Shown: positions 47,869 through 60,199 of the stretch, piece after piece | How the letters are laid out: each line of letters begins with the position of its first letter | How positions within the stretch are numbered: position 1 is the first letter of the stretch | From: Ricordea florida | Taxonomy: Eukaryota; Cnidaria; Anthozoa; Corallimorpharia; Ricordeidae | Assembly (NCBI GenBank): GCA_949710005.1 | Contig: OX453272.1 | Span: 48,009,730 to 48,073,729 of the forward strand | Direction of reading: 5' to 3' | Length of the DNA: 64,000 nt | Program-made: the position numbers and the translations under genes | Notes under the pieces: generated by a model | Told to the model about the DNA's origin: nothing | Database searches by the model: none | The model's input: only the letters and a program-made list of their open reading frames with translations

Positions 47869-47915
47869 ATGGATCTTCTTGTTACAGTGCAGAAAGAGCT
47901 GGCAATGGAGGAAAA
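47869..47915 (+). CDS. INPP5B: INPP5B-like gene, first coding exon (3' edge unsure)
   Basis: From ATG 47869 the reading MDLLVTVQKELAMEEKC resembles the N-terminus of vertebrate INPP5B. The exon's donor is uncertain (GTGCAT at 47915 is weak and does not match the phase of the next candidate exon), so an exon may be missing or the boundary differs. The ~63-bp leader contains a five-codon ORF. Confidence 0.4.
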
Positions 47916-48149
47916 GTGCATAAGAATATCCTTTTTACTTTTGTAATTTGGTTGATTTGTTTTGAACCTTTTTATATGTACGTGACTTGGATTTTAATAA
48001 TTGCGGCTTAAATTTATATAACAAGGATTTCAGCCTGGGATTAAAAGCATTTTCCCCACTACTATAGTGAAAACGTTTAATACTAGCGGAGTCCTAAAAA
48101 GGTTGCATTCAGGTTTTATCATAACAACTGAATCTGTTTTCATCTGCAG

Positions 48150-48205
48150 CCCGCCGAGAAAAAGAACCTGTACTGTACATGTACTTAGTACCTCTTGCCA
48201 ACGCG
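48150..48205 (+). CDS. INPP5B-like gene, candidate exon 2
   Basis: A segment between CATCTGCAG and GTAAAC sites encodes REKEPVLYMYLVPLANA. Its 3' phase (0) fits the exon at 49302, but its 5' phase does not fit exon 1. It is weakly supported. Confidence 0.3.
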
Positions 48206-49301
48206 GTAAACTTATTGATTTTGTAGTTTGGAAGGAACTTTTATGAAATGACTGACTGGTCGACAACTGGCTTTCATCAGAGTTTCAAGCAGTGGCAGTT
48301 TACTAGAGTCCATTGACCCTTTTTTGTGTAAAACAGTTGGAGTTGGCGATAGCTGTCAAAATTCTTTTGTAAGCATGGAAAACATTGCTGTGACCAGTGT
48401 GAACAAGGGGCTCGTTTTTCACTACTGTATCAATTTACCCATGGTGATCATTGTTAAATTGATGCAAGAAATAACCAGGCACTCTTGTTCACACTCAAAT
48501 GAACCTGCTACACCTCGAATTGTGTATTCAAAGATGTTCACAACAAGCAGATGATAACAGAATGTTTTCCCTTTCTTTATGGCGATATATCATCAATTAT
48601 TTACGAGTGGAATTTCTTCCTTTTCTTTTACAAATTAATTGGCTTTACAAAGATATAATCCAGTAGCAGCATGGAACATTTTAACCTTGGTGAAGTGTTA
48701 TGTACTATAATTAAGTGTTGAACTTCAATTTGACCCTCAGAGCCAATAATTGTGCCTTATTTCTTTTCTCTTGTCTGCACCTCTTCTTGTAAAAAGGGTT
48801 GAGTTTAAAAAAGGAAACAGTATGCTTGTACCAAGTTTACATAATGAATATCATAGTTGTCTTGTTTTCTGAAAGTTTGATATCACTAGATCTGTTTTCC
48901 TTGACGAAAATGTACTGTGTAACTGGAGAACTGTTGAAGGACAGTACTGTGACCAGCTGTCTTCTTGCACTTGTTGCTCGGAATGCAGACACTGCGTACC
49001 ATTCTGTTATTTTTAATATTGGTAGGATTGGCTAAATTGCAGAATACCGGGCCACTTCATTAACTGATGAATAAGAATAGAGTCCACTGTAATCATTTAT
49101 GCCTTGTTTTTCAAAAGCCCAAGGCACATGTAAATGAAGTTGCCAGGTATTCTGCAATTTCTCTGGTAGGATTATTTACTTTGAAGAATCAACAAGTGCT
49201 CAGTATATAAGGATTAAGAGACACTAACAGTGAACATTGAACCCCAGACTTGTATTTAAATGACATGTGCTCTTTTGTTTCTAAGTTTGCTTATTTTTCA
49301 G

Positions 49302-49392
49302 TGGGTAGGGGGCATTTCCTATCAAAACAACTCTCTTACCATTCTGTATGTGTTGGCCATTCGAGGATCTTTTTCCTATGCTACTGTTACCG
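49302..49392 (+). CDS. INPP5B-like gene, candidate exon 3
   Basis: A TTATTTTTCAG acceptor and GTATGT donor bound 91 bases encoding SLTILYVLAIRGSFSYATVT. It ends in phase 1, as required by the next exon. It would lie in the N-terminal PH-like domain. Confidence 0.4.
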
Positions 49393-49846
49393 GTATGTTC
49401 ACATAATATTATAAGTTCTTCAATCTTTTCCTTCTACTATAGCTTATATTGCCCGTAGAAAACGTTTCTTCATGTACATGTATATAGAAAATGATTATTA
49501 CTGTAATTTAATAGAATTTTAAATATATGTATATATATATAGCAGTTATTATTGTTATTATTATTATGAATCAATGCTTTTTTGATAATTGCATAACAAA
49601 ATACTTTCACCTCTCTTGTGAAAAGGAAAACTAAAAATTATTATTTAAAACATATTTAAAAAGTCATCACAGAAGAATATCCTTATTCAAAGAATTTCAG
49701 AACCACTCAGGGAGTCAACAGCTATTGGGGAATCAGAAGACATTAGTTTTCTTTGTTAATAATCCCTATTGTTTGGGTCACACTTGCCAATTGTTGTAAG
49801 AACTGTACTCAGTAATTCTCTATTCAAATAAAATTAAATTTTTCAG

Positions 49847-49873
49847 ATCCATCGGCAATTCAGGACAGAGATG
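49847..49873 (+). CDS. INPP5B-like gene, 27-bp micro-exon
   Basis: Nine codons (PSAIQDRD plus split codons) lie between a TTTTTCAG acceptor and a GTAGGT donor, phase 1 on both sides, matching its neighbours. Confidence 0.45.
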
Positions 49874-50009
49874 GTAGGTTCCCTTGCTGGATGAGTTTTC
49901 ATTAATTTAGTCTATTAAGTAAGATACAAAAAGTGGGTGATTTGCAATTGGAGTTCTGACTTACTGTAGTTTATCACAGGCTGCATGTAGTTTATCATAG
50001 GCTGCATGA

Positions 50010-52580
50010 TACTGTTGCTTGGTTTATATTGCGAACCATATTTGTTCTACGCAAATGAAATCACTCGAATGTCCTACAATCGAAGGCGTCTGGCTCAGAG
50101 TGAATATTAATTCCACCCAGTTTGTTATCGGTACCATTTACAGACCACCTTCAAGTGTTGATTTCTTCAACAATTTCCATAAAACATTGGAAAAGGTTTG
50201 GCTCTGATTTACGAACGTGCTCATCGTTGGCGATTTTAACTGCGACTATGCTCAGCGAGTCGGCAACATCGTTCCATCTACCTTCGGTGGTAAATTACAA
50301 TCCTCTCTTCTACAATTTAACTACTCCGTTATCAACGATCAACCAACTAGAGTGACTGGTGATTCATCTACCTTAATTGACCTTGTAATCGCTAGTAAGT
50401 GCGGTTTGGTTAAGAACACAAAGACTCTCGAATTGGGAATCTCCGATCATATGTTAGTGCACGCATGCATGCGCACAAAAGTTCGAAGAGATCCTCCGAA
50501 GATTGTCAAAGCGCGCAGCTTTAAACGTTTTAACCGAGAGATGTTCATGAAGGATATTGAATCAGCTCCCTGGTCTGTGTGCTCGTCATTTGATGATCCG
50601 AATGACTGCTATTGGGCATGGCAGCACATTTTTAATGTCATTTGCAACAAGCACGCTCCGTATAGAGAAATCAAGCTGAGACATCAGTCTCTCCCGTGGA
50701 TTACCCCACAGATACGCCATAAGATGAACCTTAGATTCAAAACTCTAGGCAGAGCCAAGGAATCAAATGAGCCTGATCTATGGGCGAAATACAGAAAGCT
50801 CAGAAATCAAATCACACAGGAAGTTAGAGCCGCCAAATGTAGTTATTTCAGTGATTTGTTCAACGAAGTGAAGGAGTGCAAATCCTACTGGAAGCTGATA
50901 AAAACTGCCACCTGTGAACCGGCCAAAAGGAAGCCTATTGTCGGGATCAGAAGAGAGGACGGTAGTCTTGAAACCTCTGATCAAGGCAAAGCCAATATTT
51001 TGAACGATTTCTTTTCCTCTGTTGGCGAAGAACTTGCTAACGATCTTCCTTCCTTCGATCCGGCAACCAGTGCCTCCCATATTTCTCGAGTCACGCCTTC
51101 TATCATGAACATTGACTTAAGTGACACCAAAATCGCTCTAGGCCTGAAGAACCTTAAGCCAAACAAATCTTGTGGACCAGATAATGTTGCACCTAAATTA
51201 TTGAAGCTCGCAGGCGATGCAATTGTGCCGTCGTTACGATGTGTTTATCTTGCTAGCGTTTGTAACAATTCGATTCCTGCGATGTGGAAGTCTGCCAACG
51301 TCTCTTGCCTGCATAAAAAGGATGATGAATCTGACAAGACTAATTACCGACCGATCTCTTTGTTATGTGTTCCAGGAAAGTTAATGGAGTCTTGTGTCGT
51401 TTCAACAATTACGTCGCACATTGCTGATCACGGTCTCAGCAACAAACATCAGTGGGCGTACAAACAAGGCCACTCGACAGAACTATTACTGGCTAAAATG
51501 TCCGAGGATTGGAGACGTGCTCTCGACAACAATCAAACGGTTGGAATCGTTTTCGTTGATTTTAGAAAAGCATTTGACTCCATCTCGCACCCTCTTCTGC
51601 TAAAGAAACTTCAGGGGCTAGGGATTGCCGGTGACCTATGGTCTTGGATTAGCAGTTATCTGTCCGAGCGTTCACAAATAACAATAGTAAATGGGGAGAA
51701 GTCTAGTCCTCGTTCTGTAAAGTTCGGTGTTCCACAGGGATCAGTTTTAGGGCCCACACTGTTTTCTTTGTATTGTAATGACTTACCTGATATCATCAAC
51801 GATAATGATGGTGTCATTCACATGTATGCTGACGATACTACGATGTATGTAGTGGCGACTTCTCCAGCTTTGGTCATTATGGCCTTAAATAAGATTTTAG
51901 CTTTACTTTTCGAGTGGTGTTGCCGTTCTCTTCTAACACCACATCCCGGTAAAACCGAGTTCATGTTACTAAGTCGTAGTCGCTTTGTTGGCCCACTACC
52001 GGGTTTAAAGTTTGGTAACTGTTACATCGAGCAAGTCACGTCCTCCAGATGTTTAGGTTTTTACCGATTGGGGCCAGACTTGACTTTTATTTTAAGGTTA
52101 TTTTACCTTCGGTGACTTATGGACTCTTAATTTGGGGCTCATGTGGCAAGACATTATTTGGCAGCCTTGAACGTATTCATGTTAGGGCTGCAAAAATTAT
52201 CCATGGCCTTGACTGGAATATGTCTTCTGAGGACGTCCTTACATGCACCAACTGGAAGTCACTCAAACATATTTACTTGAAACGGGTTCTTCTTTTTGTT
52301 CATAACTGCTACCATGGAAACTCCCCGGTTCCTCTCAAAGAGCTGTTTAACAAACGCACCCCAAAATATAACTTGCGACAGAAGATGTGCGTTTCGCTGC
52401 CCCGTCCAAGGACTGAATTTTTAAAGAAATCTATTGCGTACCGTGGCGCCACCTTATGGAACTTTTTAAGTAATGATATTAGGGCAGAAGATAATGTAAA
52501 TAGTTTTAAACGTAAAGTAACCAAAAGTAATGTTTTAGACAATTTCACTTTATTCGATTAGCTTTTTTTTTTTTTTTTTT
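50010..52580 (+). mobile_element. LINE-C: 5'-truncated, inactivated LINE in an INPP5B intron
   Basis: The copy starts within the APE endonuclease, runs through the reverse transcriptase and C-terminal domain and ends in a T-run and AT-rich tail. A nonsense codon and an internal deletion inactivate it. Confidence 0.85.
50019..52561 (+). pseudogene. LINE-C ORF2: endonuclease end, reverse transcriptase, C-terminus
   Basis: An in-frame TGA at 50205-50207 separates the 5' part (GTIYRPPSSVDFF) from the rest in the same frame: LIVGDFNCDY, ELGISDHMLVH (endonuclease), then RT motifs YRPISLLCVPGKLMES, FVDFRKAFDSISHPLL, GVPQGSVLGPTLFSLYCNDL and MYADDTTMYV. Near 52055-52075 the text jumps from the RT thumb start (SSRCLGF) to the C-terminal domain (FYFKVILPSVTYGLLIWG) with a frame change, consistent with a deletion of roughly 100 bp. 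The last frame ends at 52561. Confidence 0.85.
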
Positions 52581-52728
52581 TTTATATATATGTATATATA
52601 TAATTTGTAATTTTAACGTTTTAGATTTTACACGACCACATCAGCAACGCTGTATTTTAAACTATCGTGTCTAAATAAATGCTTTTATTATTAGAATTGG
52701 GTTACTAAATGAAAACACACATGATTCC

Positions 52729-52768
52729 CTGCAACTCTGAGTTTCGTGCTTACGCACTCATCAGGCAG
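52729..52768 (-). ncRNA. Hammerhead ribozyme (type I), PLE-1b
   Basis: The 40 nt are identical to the PLE-1a ribozyme at 33009-33048, on the minus strand, with all core bases intact. Confidence 0.9.
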
Positions 52769-52974
52769 ATTTAATGAAGAAAACCGTATCAGCTAGTATA
52801 TATATATATATATGTTTACAATAAGTAGAACAATAGGAGAAGCTGCGCGTTAATTACAATAGGTGAGGAAGGCGGATCTATTAGAACAAAGGGATGTGTG
52901 AAGTAAACTGTCTAAACTAAAAACTAAAAGCGTAGGGGCGTAAAACAATAGTTCAGTATTGTATAGGATGAGCG

Positions 52975-54009
52975 TCAATTGTTCTTTAAGTAAAACTTGT
53001 TTTCATGTCGGCACTTGGAAATAAGTTCAGATCGTTTGTTCAGGAGATTGTAATTGCTGTGTTTGATAATATAAAGTTTTTCTGCTAGGCATAAGTCACA
53101 TCGTTTACTTGAATTATTGTAGGGGCGAGCTCTTGCGATGATAGACCATTTAGTTGTGAAATTGATGTTGCTGTCTTTGAGTTGCCAGATGTACTTTGAT
53201 AATTCAGTGCTGTTAGAAAGTTTTCTGTGGGTGAATGTAGACTTGTGTTGGGTATATCTCTGTTTAAAAGTTCCTTCAGTCAGTCCAATGTAGTTCTTGG
53301 TTGTAGTTTGATTAGATGTCGTAGAGGTTACTTGTGCGTTGTAGATGAGGCTGGTGGTTAAGCATTTATTGTCGAGAGGGTAGTTTCGTTGAGATCTGCA
53401 GTTACATAGCTTGTCGCTGCTGTCGTTGTTGCCATTATTAGATAAGATTTTCTTGTTATGCTTGCTTATGATGGCTCCCATATTCTCCATACAGCTATAG
53501 CTTACTTTAATGTTGTTCTTGTTGAAAAGGGTGTGATACTTGTGTTGTCGAGGAAAGTGTTTAGATACAAGCTTGAGGAAGACTTTGCCGATGTTAGTTT
53601 TCACGTTGCTGCTGAATGGAGGATTATACCAGATAATGTTACGCTTGCGGTTTCGTCTTGGTCGAGTTGCTTGTCTATGTTTGTTATAGGAAAGGCTTGT
53701 TGTGTATCCACTGGATTTGAGGGCGTCGTCATAGGTAGTTTTAGCTTTGCTAAATTCGTCTTCGTTGCAGGAGATGTCTGAGATTCTACGGTTAATGGAG
53801 TCGGGTAGTTGCTTGATGATGTTAGGGGGATGGTTGGATCTAACGTTGATATATAAAGGCTGGTTGTTAGGCTTTCTGTAGGGGTAGTATGTTCCGTTGT
53901 TGAGGTTGAATGTGACGTCGAGGTAGTTGACAATCTTGAGGTTAGTTTGAATTGTGATGTTCAGTCCGTGAGTTTTAAAATGTCTAGTGATGTCCTTTCT
54001 AATTTTGTT
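52975..54009 (-). pseudogene. PLE-1b RT thumb plus GIY-YIG endonuclease, partial
   Basis: The open frame runs unbroken from the truncation at 54009 (just after the YRDD motif, which is lost) to the stop at 52975. It carries the same GIY-YIG nuclease (NYIGLTEGTFKQRYTQHKST) as copy 1a. Lacking the catalytic RT core it cannot be autonomous. Confidence 0.85.
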
Positions 54010-54248
54010 GGCTTTTATTATTATTATTATTATTATTATTACGTTTGCAAAGCAATGTCTGTTACTGTTTTAATAAACTGTTAGAATTGAAGTAAATAAA
54101 GTCATGTGATTATCTGCCCATGACATTCTACTCCTTTAGTCGTACACAGTAGTATGGACTACTGTTCTAACTTACAACTCTGCAGTGTAGTTCTCTTAGC
54201 TTATTGGTAAAATGAATCTCAATAACAAAGGATCTTAATTTCATCCAG

Positions 54249-54359
54249 ATATTGTTAGGTTCCAGATTTTAACTGATGACCAGATGAAGCTTGTTTTTGA
54301 TGTGGGAAAGACTGATAAGGGGAAAGGTTTCCTACTTGAGTTAAGCAAAGCCATTGGAG
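54249..54359 (+). CDS. INPP5B: INPP5B-like gene, PH-domain exon
   Basis: The reading IVRFQILTDDQMKLVFDVGK, then FLLELSKAIG, matches the C-terminal strands and helix of the INPP5B N-terminal PH domain. Acceptor and GTGAGT donor are strong, and the phases (1/1) are consistent. Confidence 0.7.
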
Positions 54360-54621
54360 GTGAGTAATATTCTTCTCAGTGCTAAACACACACTAACACC
54401 TATGGAGCTACGCTGGCCAGGTCTATTTTAGCTGTTGACCTGAATCGTCTCTATTTGAATTGACTGTTTCTATTTAGGGATTGTGAATATATGAAAGCTT
54501 TCATATTTGTGAAATGCAAGAGAAAGATTTAACAAATTATGACCATAATAAATTTTATCACAGTACATTACACATAAGCAACTTTAATGGACAGTCCTCT
54601 CGTAACTTCCTTCTTTGTTAG

Positions 54622-54717
54622 TTTATCGGCAGAAGGCGCACATGGTTGGTGTACCTGAATTCAAATGGCTGGACAGATACAAGCAGAGGATTGTAAGAAG
54701 CAGTTTTATTAGCACAG
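54622..54717 (+). CDS. INPP5B: INPP5B-like gene, exon after PH domain
   Basis: It encodes YRQKAHMVGVPEFKWLDRYK, comparable to the PEFLW-L-RY segment following the PH domain of vertebrate INPP5B. Phases are 1/1, with the acceptor at TTAG 54621. Confidence 0.7.
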
Positions 54718-55088
54718 GTACATGACAGTATGGAATACTGATATGTTGGATATACTTTGTAAAAAGTACCGTAACAAAACAAGTGTTGTGTCACATAATA
54801 TTGAGGAACCTGTATGGTGTTGTCATTTTTTCCTTAAATAAATTCTTTGATTTTTGTGTAAATAATCAGTAATAATTAATTAATGTGGGCCTTGTAGCCA
54901 AAATTTTCTTCATCAATACAGAACTGACAATTACTGTACATTAACTGTAAGTGTTACACTAGCACACTTTGCATTCAGTGTACAGTCAAATGAACAGTCA
55001 TAAAATTATTTTTAGTGAATATAATAAATTATTTTGATAAATGAAATTATTAATTGCTAAATGTGGATTATTATACTCTGTTGGACAG

Positions 55089-55148
55089 ATGACTGGCCCT
55101 GGAATCACCTTGGAGGTTCCACTTTGGGTGGGGCAGAAGTTGTGACGG
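55089..55148 (+). CDS. INPP5B: INPP5B-like gene, 60-bp linker exon
   Basis: It encodes DWPWNHLGGSTLGGAEVV between GGACAG and GTACAA sites, phase 1/1. The linker between the PH and phosphatase domains is poorly conserved, so identity rests on phase and position. Confidence 0.55.
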
Positions 55149-55938
55149 GTACAATTTGTATGTTACACAGTATTATTAGAACTTTTACCTGCATGTGCAC
55201 TATAAAGCTACGTTATTATTTTACTTGTACAATAAATGAGACAAGAGCAGTGCAAAATACACTGCCAGCAAAACAGCTGAGGTTACTTGCATGTACTTTT
55301 ACATGGTCAGGATTTTCTTATGGGGGTGGTGGAGGGAGCAAGCTAACATTGATTTGATTTTGTCCTAACAGCCATACAGCCTGGTTCCAGGCTATGAAGA
55401 AAATTGCCCTTCATTAATAAACACCAGACCCTAATTAAACACCAGCACCGTTTAAACACCAGGTCAAAACTGCCAATTTCAAAATAAATGCCGGGGGCAT
55501 TTAATTGAGAAAATATGGTAGTTTTCCAGATCGAAGCTTTCTAGACACCCATTTTTTAACATTATAATGAGGCGAGGGAAGTAGCTTGTATCATCTCTGA
55601 AATTCACATTCGTAATTTTGTTGAAAGGACATCATCTTTAATTTTCATTCAAAAATCTTTGCCTTTGTAATGGCAGTTTCTTAAATTTACAATAAATTAT
55701 ATTAAGTACAATAAATCATCATGAGACAGTGAAAGTGCAGATTTAGATGACCATGATCATGATGGTCAAAAAAAGTTATCATTATCACCAAAATCTGAAC
55801 TTTCACTTTCTCATGTTAATTTATCATGTTTATCAATATTTGATATGGTGACAGTGATTGTAAGCTTTATTTTATTGTATTGTGACATCTGGTAACAGTC
55901 AACTAGTTAAATGCTTAACTAGTATGTTTTCTTTTCAG

Positions 55939-56191
55939 AAAAGGAATCTAAACAGGAGGATGCTGCATTGGATTTGTTTGGGATGCCAGGCTTCTCACCA
56001 TCACCAACCATACATCCGTCATCATCAGCTGCAAGTTTATCAGCCTCAGATGAAGTAGACAAGAGTGCTTCTGATTCACCAGCGTTACCTAGAAGGGCTT
56101 TTCTCTCTGGTAGTGTTGGTGCCAGAGATGGCTTCATTAAGCTCCATATGGCTGCAAGGGAATCTGAATACACCATTTTGAAACCATTCAA
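55939..56191 (+). CDS. INPP5B: INPP5B-like gene, Ser-rich linker exon
   Basis: It encodes a Ser/Pro-rich linker (DLFGMPGFSPSP) ending in IKLHMAARESEYTILKPFK, the helix that leads into the catalytic domain. The acceptor TTTTCAG is strong, and the GTAAG donor leaves phase 2, matching the next exon. A (TAA)n microsatellite begins just after it. Confidence 0.75.
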
Positions 56192-56197
56192 GTAAGA

Positions 56198-56202
56198 TAA
56201 TG

Positions 56203-56278
<76 letters not shown>

Positions 56279-56280
56279 GT
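56198..56280. repeat. (TAA)n microsatellite
   Basis: About 25 TAA units with two interruptions directly downstream of an INPP5B splice donor. Shorter (TTA) tracts lie at 54014-54040 and 49550-49567. Confidence 0.9.
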
Positions 56281-56779
56281 GATGGTAATAGGACTACAAT
56301 AAATACAATAAATTACAGAAATAACAACAAACATAATTACAGCTGCAATAAAGTTATATAAAAAAAATAAACTGCATGTTCTATGTAGCAGGACGGGAAT
56401 GTTGACATGGGGTATAGTTTCTCAAATCTTGATAAGGTCAACACTGCCAACTTGGGAGATGTTTTCATAACTGAGAATCCAGACTCTTACTTGGAGCAAA
56501 ACGATGTCTGTTTCTTAGACTAACATTAAAACTGCAATAACGTGTACATGTGTGTATCAGGCCTGATGCATGCATGTATGTGATGTTCATGATGCATTAA
56601 TTACACGTACATACTGGTATTATTTTGGTTGTCTTAGTTCCCGTTTTGCACTGTACGTGCAGTTAAATAATACTTTCTTTAAACCTTTTGATTTGTGATT
56701 ATTTTGAGCAGGATGAGAACTGGAATTAATCAATCAGATTTCTCCCTTATAGGTTAAATTTTTTTTTGTGTATGCACAG

Positions 56780-56881
56780 GATCTTTGTAGGAACATGGAA
56801 TGTAAATGGCCAGTATCCATCTGAGGACCTTGGTCCGTGGCTGGCTGTAGATGGGGATTCCCCTGATGTATTCAGTCTGGG
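56780..56881 (+). CDS. INPP5B: INPP5B-like gene, 5-phosphatase catalytic exon (first strand)
   Basis: It encodes IFVGTWNVNGQYPSEDLGPW, then PDVFSLG. FVGTWNVNG is the signature opening strand of inositol polyphosphate 5-phosphatases, which remove the 5-phosphate from PI(4,5)P2 and related lipids on endosomal and Golgi membranes. Splice phases (2/2) match both neighbours. Confidence 0.9.
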
Positions 56882-57109
56882 GTAAGATTTTTAGTCAACA
56901 TACATTTTTAATTTATTGTCAAAAGGAATCATGTCATTGCAATTAAAGGAGAAATATCTTGTACATTTACGTCTTGATCAACCAATCAAAAGTAGAAATA
57001 AAACCAATTATAGTGAGGTTAAAGCGTTTCCTTGCACTTGATTGACGTGGCAACTAGATGTATTTGCTATGCATCTGTTGTCATTGGTTGATATAAATGC
57101 TTGGATTGG

Positions 57110-57215
57110 GTTTTATGAAAGTCAATCAATGAACAACTCTGTACTTATTGCAGAGGTCATGAGTTCGAATCCCGTTCAGGCCTGAGTTTTTTTTTGTTTT
57201 TTTTTTCAGGTTTTA
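57110..57215 (+). repeat. tRNA-derived SINE fragment
   Basis: A B-box GAGTTCGAATCCC at about 57163-57175 is followed by a GGCCTGAG segment and a long T run. The A-box region is not clear. Confidence 0.5.
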
Positions 57216-57485
57216 ATTTCACAGCTGCTTAAGTTGTGTACATAATCTGCAATTAATGTCATTACATATTACTTCGCAGTTCAAATATATGGTCTTTCAT
57301 ATATTCATTTGCATAACTCTGTACTTGATTGGCTTTTCTTCCTGGTTTATTTAATGCTTTTTAACCTTTGATGCGTCCTTTGCTGACACCAAACTGTACA
57401 CTTGATAAGGAGAATGATATTGCTCAACAGTGACAAGTCCCTTCCTGTAACATAACTTATTATTGTTGTTCTTGTTGTTTGGTAG

Positions 57486-57600
57486 GTTTCAAGAGTTAGA
57501 CCTGAGTGCTGGAAACCTGATTGGAAACCTTACTTCAAGGGAGGATGAATGGATAGTAATGGTGGAAAAGGGCTTACATCCAAAAGCTCAATACACCCGG
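57486..57600 (+). CDS. INPP5B: INPP5B-like gene, 5-phosphatase exon (FQEL motif)
   Basis: It encodes FQELDLSAGNLIGNLTSRED, then WIVMVEKGLHPKAQYTR. The FQE motif carries the metal-binding Glu of this enzyme family. It starts in phase 2 and ends in phase 0 at a GTACTG donor. Confidence 0.9.
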
Positions 57601-59456
57601 GTACTGTCAACATTTGTATGATTTACATGTATAGTGTTATATTGAAAAACCAACACTTTTGAATAACTCAAAATTAGTCTGATCCAGTAGACTTTGTGTC
57701 TGTAACAATTGTACACCATGGTGACTTATTCCCAACTAGCTACCCAGTACTTACATAGGATCCAGGCTCGCAAAAGTTATGACAACAAACCCCTGACAAG
57801 AAAAGTGTTGTATTGAGTTCTTCTCCAGAGGGGACAGACTTTATTCCAGATGAAGAACAAGTCAAACTATGAATATAAAATAAGTCTCACCTTTAGAAGC
57901 AGCATTAACAAGCGATGAACAAAATACTTGTGCTATATATGATGAACTAATTCAAAGGGAAATTCAGGAAGCAAAAAAAACACAATACCAACAAAAGACA
58001 ATTTACCGCTTTTCCCCTTACACAGCATGGAAAATTGTACCCAAGATCCAAAGGAAAGTTAAGAATATCCAGCAAAGAAATCTATCACAAAAACGATTTA
58101 GTATACATGTATGTAGCTGTGGTGCGTGGCAAAATGATTTTTATTATTCCTACCAATTATCATGGATTGAACTGACATACTCTAGTTCAGAAACAATTAA
58201 GTGTGAGTTCCTAGTCAGGCATATCCAAATATTGCCAAACATGTGAAAGCATGAGGCTGAAAACCAAGCTCTTTATTGTTTTGAGGTGTCACAGCCCTTA
58301 CCAAAGCAAAAGTATGGGAATGGTATGGGACTGTTTGGGCCATATCTGACCCATAGGTGGGAATGGTATGGGAAGGTAACATGGGTATATGGAACTGGTA
58401 TGGGGCCAAGTTTTACCAAATTTTTAACTATGGGAAATGCATGGGAAGAAAATTTGAGGCTTCCTATTTTATGGGAAGACTATGGGAATAAGGTTCCCAT
58501 ACACATCCCATACCAATAAGAATTCCCACAACTGTCCTTACCTATGGCATTGATATGGGACATTCATTCTGTACAGTATACCATAGATTACCCATACCAG
58601 CTGACAGATGTTCAATGTGCCCCATAGATTTCGCACTGTGAAAACTTTATGGGATTTCTATGGGACATTCACTCTCTGTATCTCAACTCTTCCAAGCTCT
58701 TGCTTCCCATAGATTTCCCATGACAATAGTTCTATGGGAAATCTATGGGATATCTCTGTGGTCATAATGACAATGAGAAAACACATGCCCACACATTGCA
58801 TAATTGACAATTTTATTAATTGCACTGAGACAATATGTCCCTTCTGTAAACAGAGAGCAAAAAGCATTCATTATTCTGACAGGCTCTAATTTTTTTTACA
58901 TGAAATGACCATAACTAACAAGTCTAAGAATATTTTACATGAGAGATTATTTTGAAAAGCAACACTCTGACATGCTTCCCTAATAAAAATAGATGAAAAT
59001 TTCATTCATTTGAGTTTCTGTTCACCTACTCACTGTCATTATGTGTTACATGCCATAATTCAAGTGTTAACTCAAGTTTTATGAAACTTATAACAATATC
59101 AACATTCAGATACTGCATCATATTTTGCTGAATAATAGATCCCTCTAATTATCACTATGAACTGAAGTCTTTTTTTCAAAAAAGTTTTTCGTGTTTGAAA
59201 AATTAAGTTTGGTAGCAAAGATTCAAGGCTTTATTTTATTAAATGAAATCTTTGCAGACCGTAAGTAGCAAAATAACAAGCTACATGTTCCTTATTACAT
59301 GAAATTTTTCCAGTGCCTTAACTTTGCGAATTTGGCGATTTTAAAATACTGTGAAGTTTAAGTGGCGTGAAAAACAAGTGTTGCGAACATGACATAATGT
59401 GAAAATTATGTGATGAATTAGGTAACAATCGAGAAAGAATAAGTTAGTTTAATAAA

Positions 59457-59494
59457 TTACAGTTCGCAAGTCCAGTGAGCCTCTATTACTGCAT

Positions 59495-59528
<34 letters not shown>

Positions 59529-60122
59529 CTTTAACACGAAAGATAGCAACAACGCAACACTTGAGCTACTTGTGATTGGAGCTCCGGAATAAATCATGTG
59601 TTCTGGAATGTTTTCGGAGTCTATTTCATCAGGGTTCTCACAGTCACTGAAAATGTCCGAGCAAGCATCCTCGTCTTTGACAAATTGTTCAAAACTGTTG
59701 GTATGCACGGAATCTAACAGTTCAAATTCGTCTCCGCTTATCCTCGAATTATCTTCGTCTTCCAATCCAAATGTACTTGAATCTTCCATGCCTTGCACTT
59801 ACAAATACCTGCAGGCTTCACCAGGAATCATGCTGTTTGTTTCTGCTAGAAATAGTTCAGTGGCATCGCCAGTACAAAGAGGCTGTGCGTGTGGCGTGTC
59901 GGGAATAATTTCTTCAACATCGCATTTGTTTAAATCATTTCGTGTACCAGTTGATGATTGCTTCGCTTTATAGAGGTGTCCTTTTCGTCTTCTTGCCGCT
60001 CGAAATTTGTATGGATTAGAATGACGCATGTATTCTCGGTAGCGACCTCTTTGTTTTCGTGCAACCTTCTCGCCATCGTCGGCCATGTTTGTTGACTTGA
60101 AGTCTAGTTCCCGGTCCCTCAC
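59457..60122 (-). pseudogene. EnSpm/KDZ-like transposase N-terminal region
   Basis: Two consecutive frames abut at 59798/59799: an N-terminal basic part (60122-59799, ARKQRGRYREYMRHSNPYKF, probably DNA-binding) and an acidic part ending VALLLSFVLKHKLTREAFND and VIEAH (59798-59457), which matches from memory the segment just before the C-x-x-C region of KDZ-type transposases. An intron or frame break near 59800 is likely. No DDE residues remain. Confidence 0.4.
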
Positions 60123-60199
60123 ACGTGTTGTTATTCAAGTGCGCGTGCGTAGTGGACTTTCCGATTCAACAAAAGAACACGTGGTCTTAAATTGACCAA

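Larger units (their letters stand above)
52697..54009 (-). mobile_element. Penelope-like element 1b, 5'-truncated
   Basis: Nearly identical to 31704-33082 in inverse orientation; translated pieces differ at about one residue per 100-200. It abuts the LINE-C tail at its 3' end and a (TAA)n tract at its truncated 5' end. Confidence 0.88.

Noticed and set aside
53458-53933. 107- and 110-codon frames in the Penelope copies (53458-53781, 53601-53933, and equivalents at 31834-32309)
   Set aside because: They are antisense or out-of-frame shadows of the long RT/GIY-YIG frame, kept similar in the two copies because the copies are nearly identical.
57150-57215. Functional tRNA gene
   Set aside because: Only a B-box-like motif with a T run is present; no cloverleaf can be built, so it is read as a SINE remnant. 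The same holds for 35099 and 41261.
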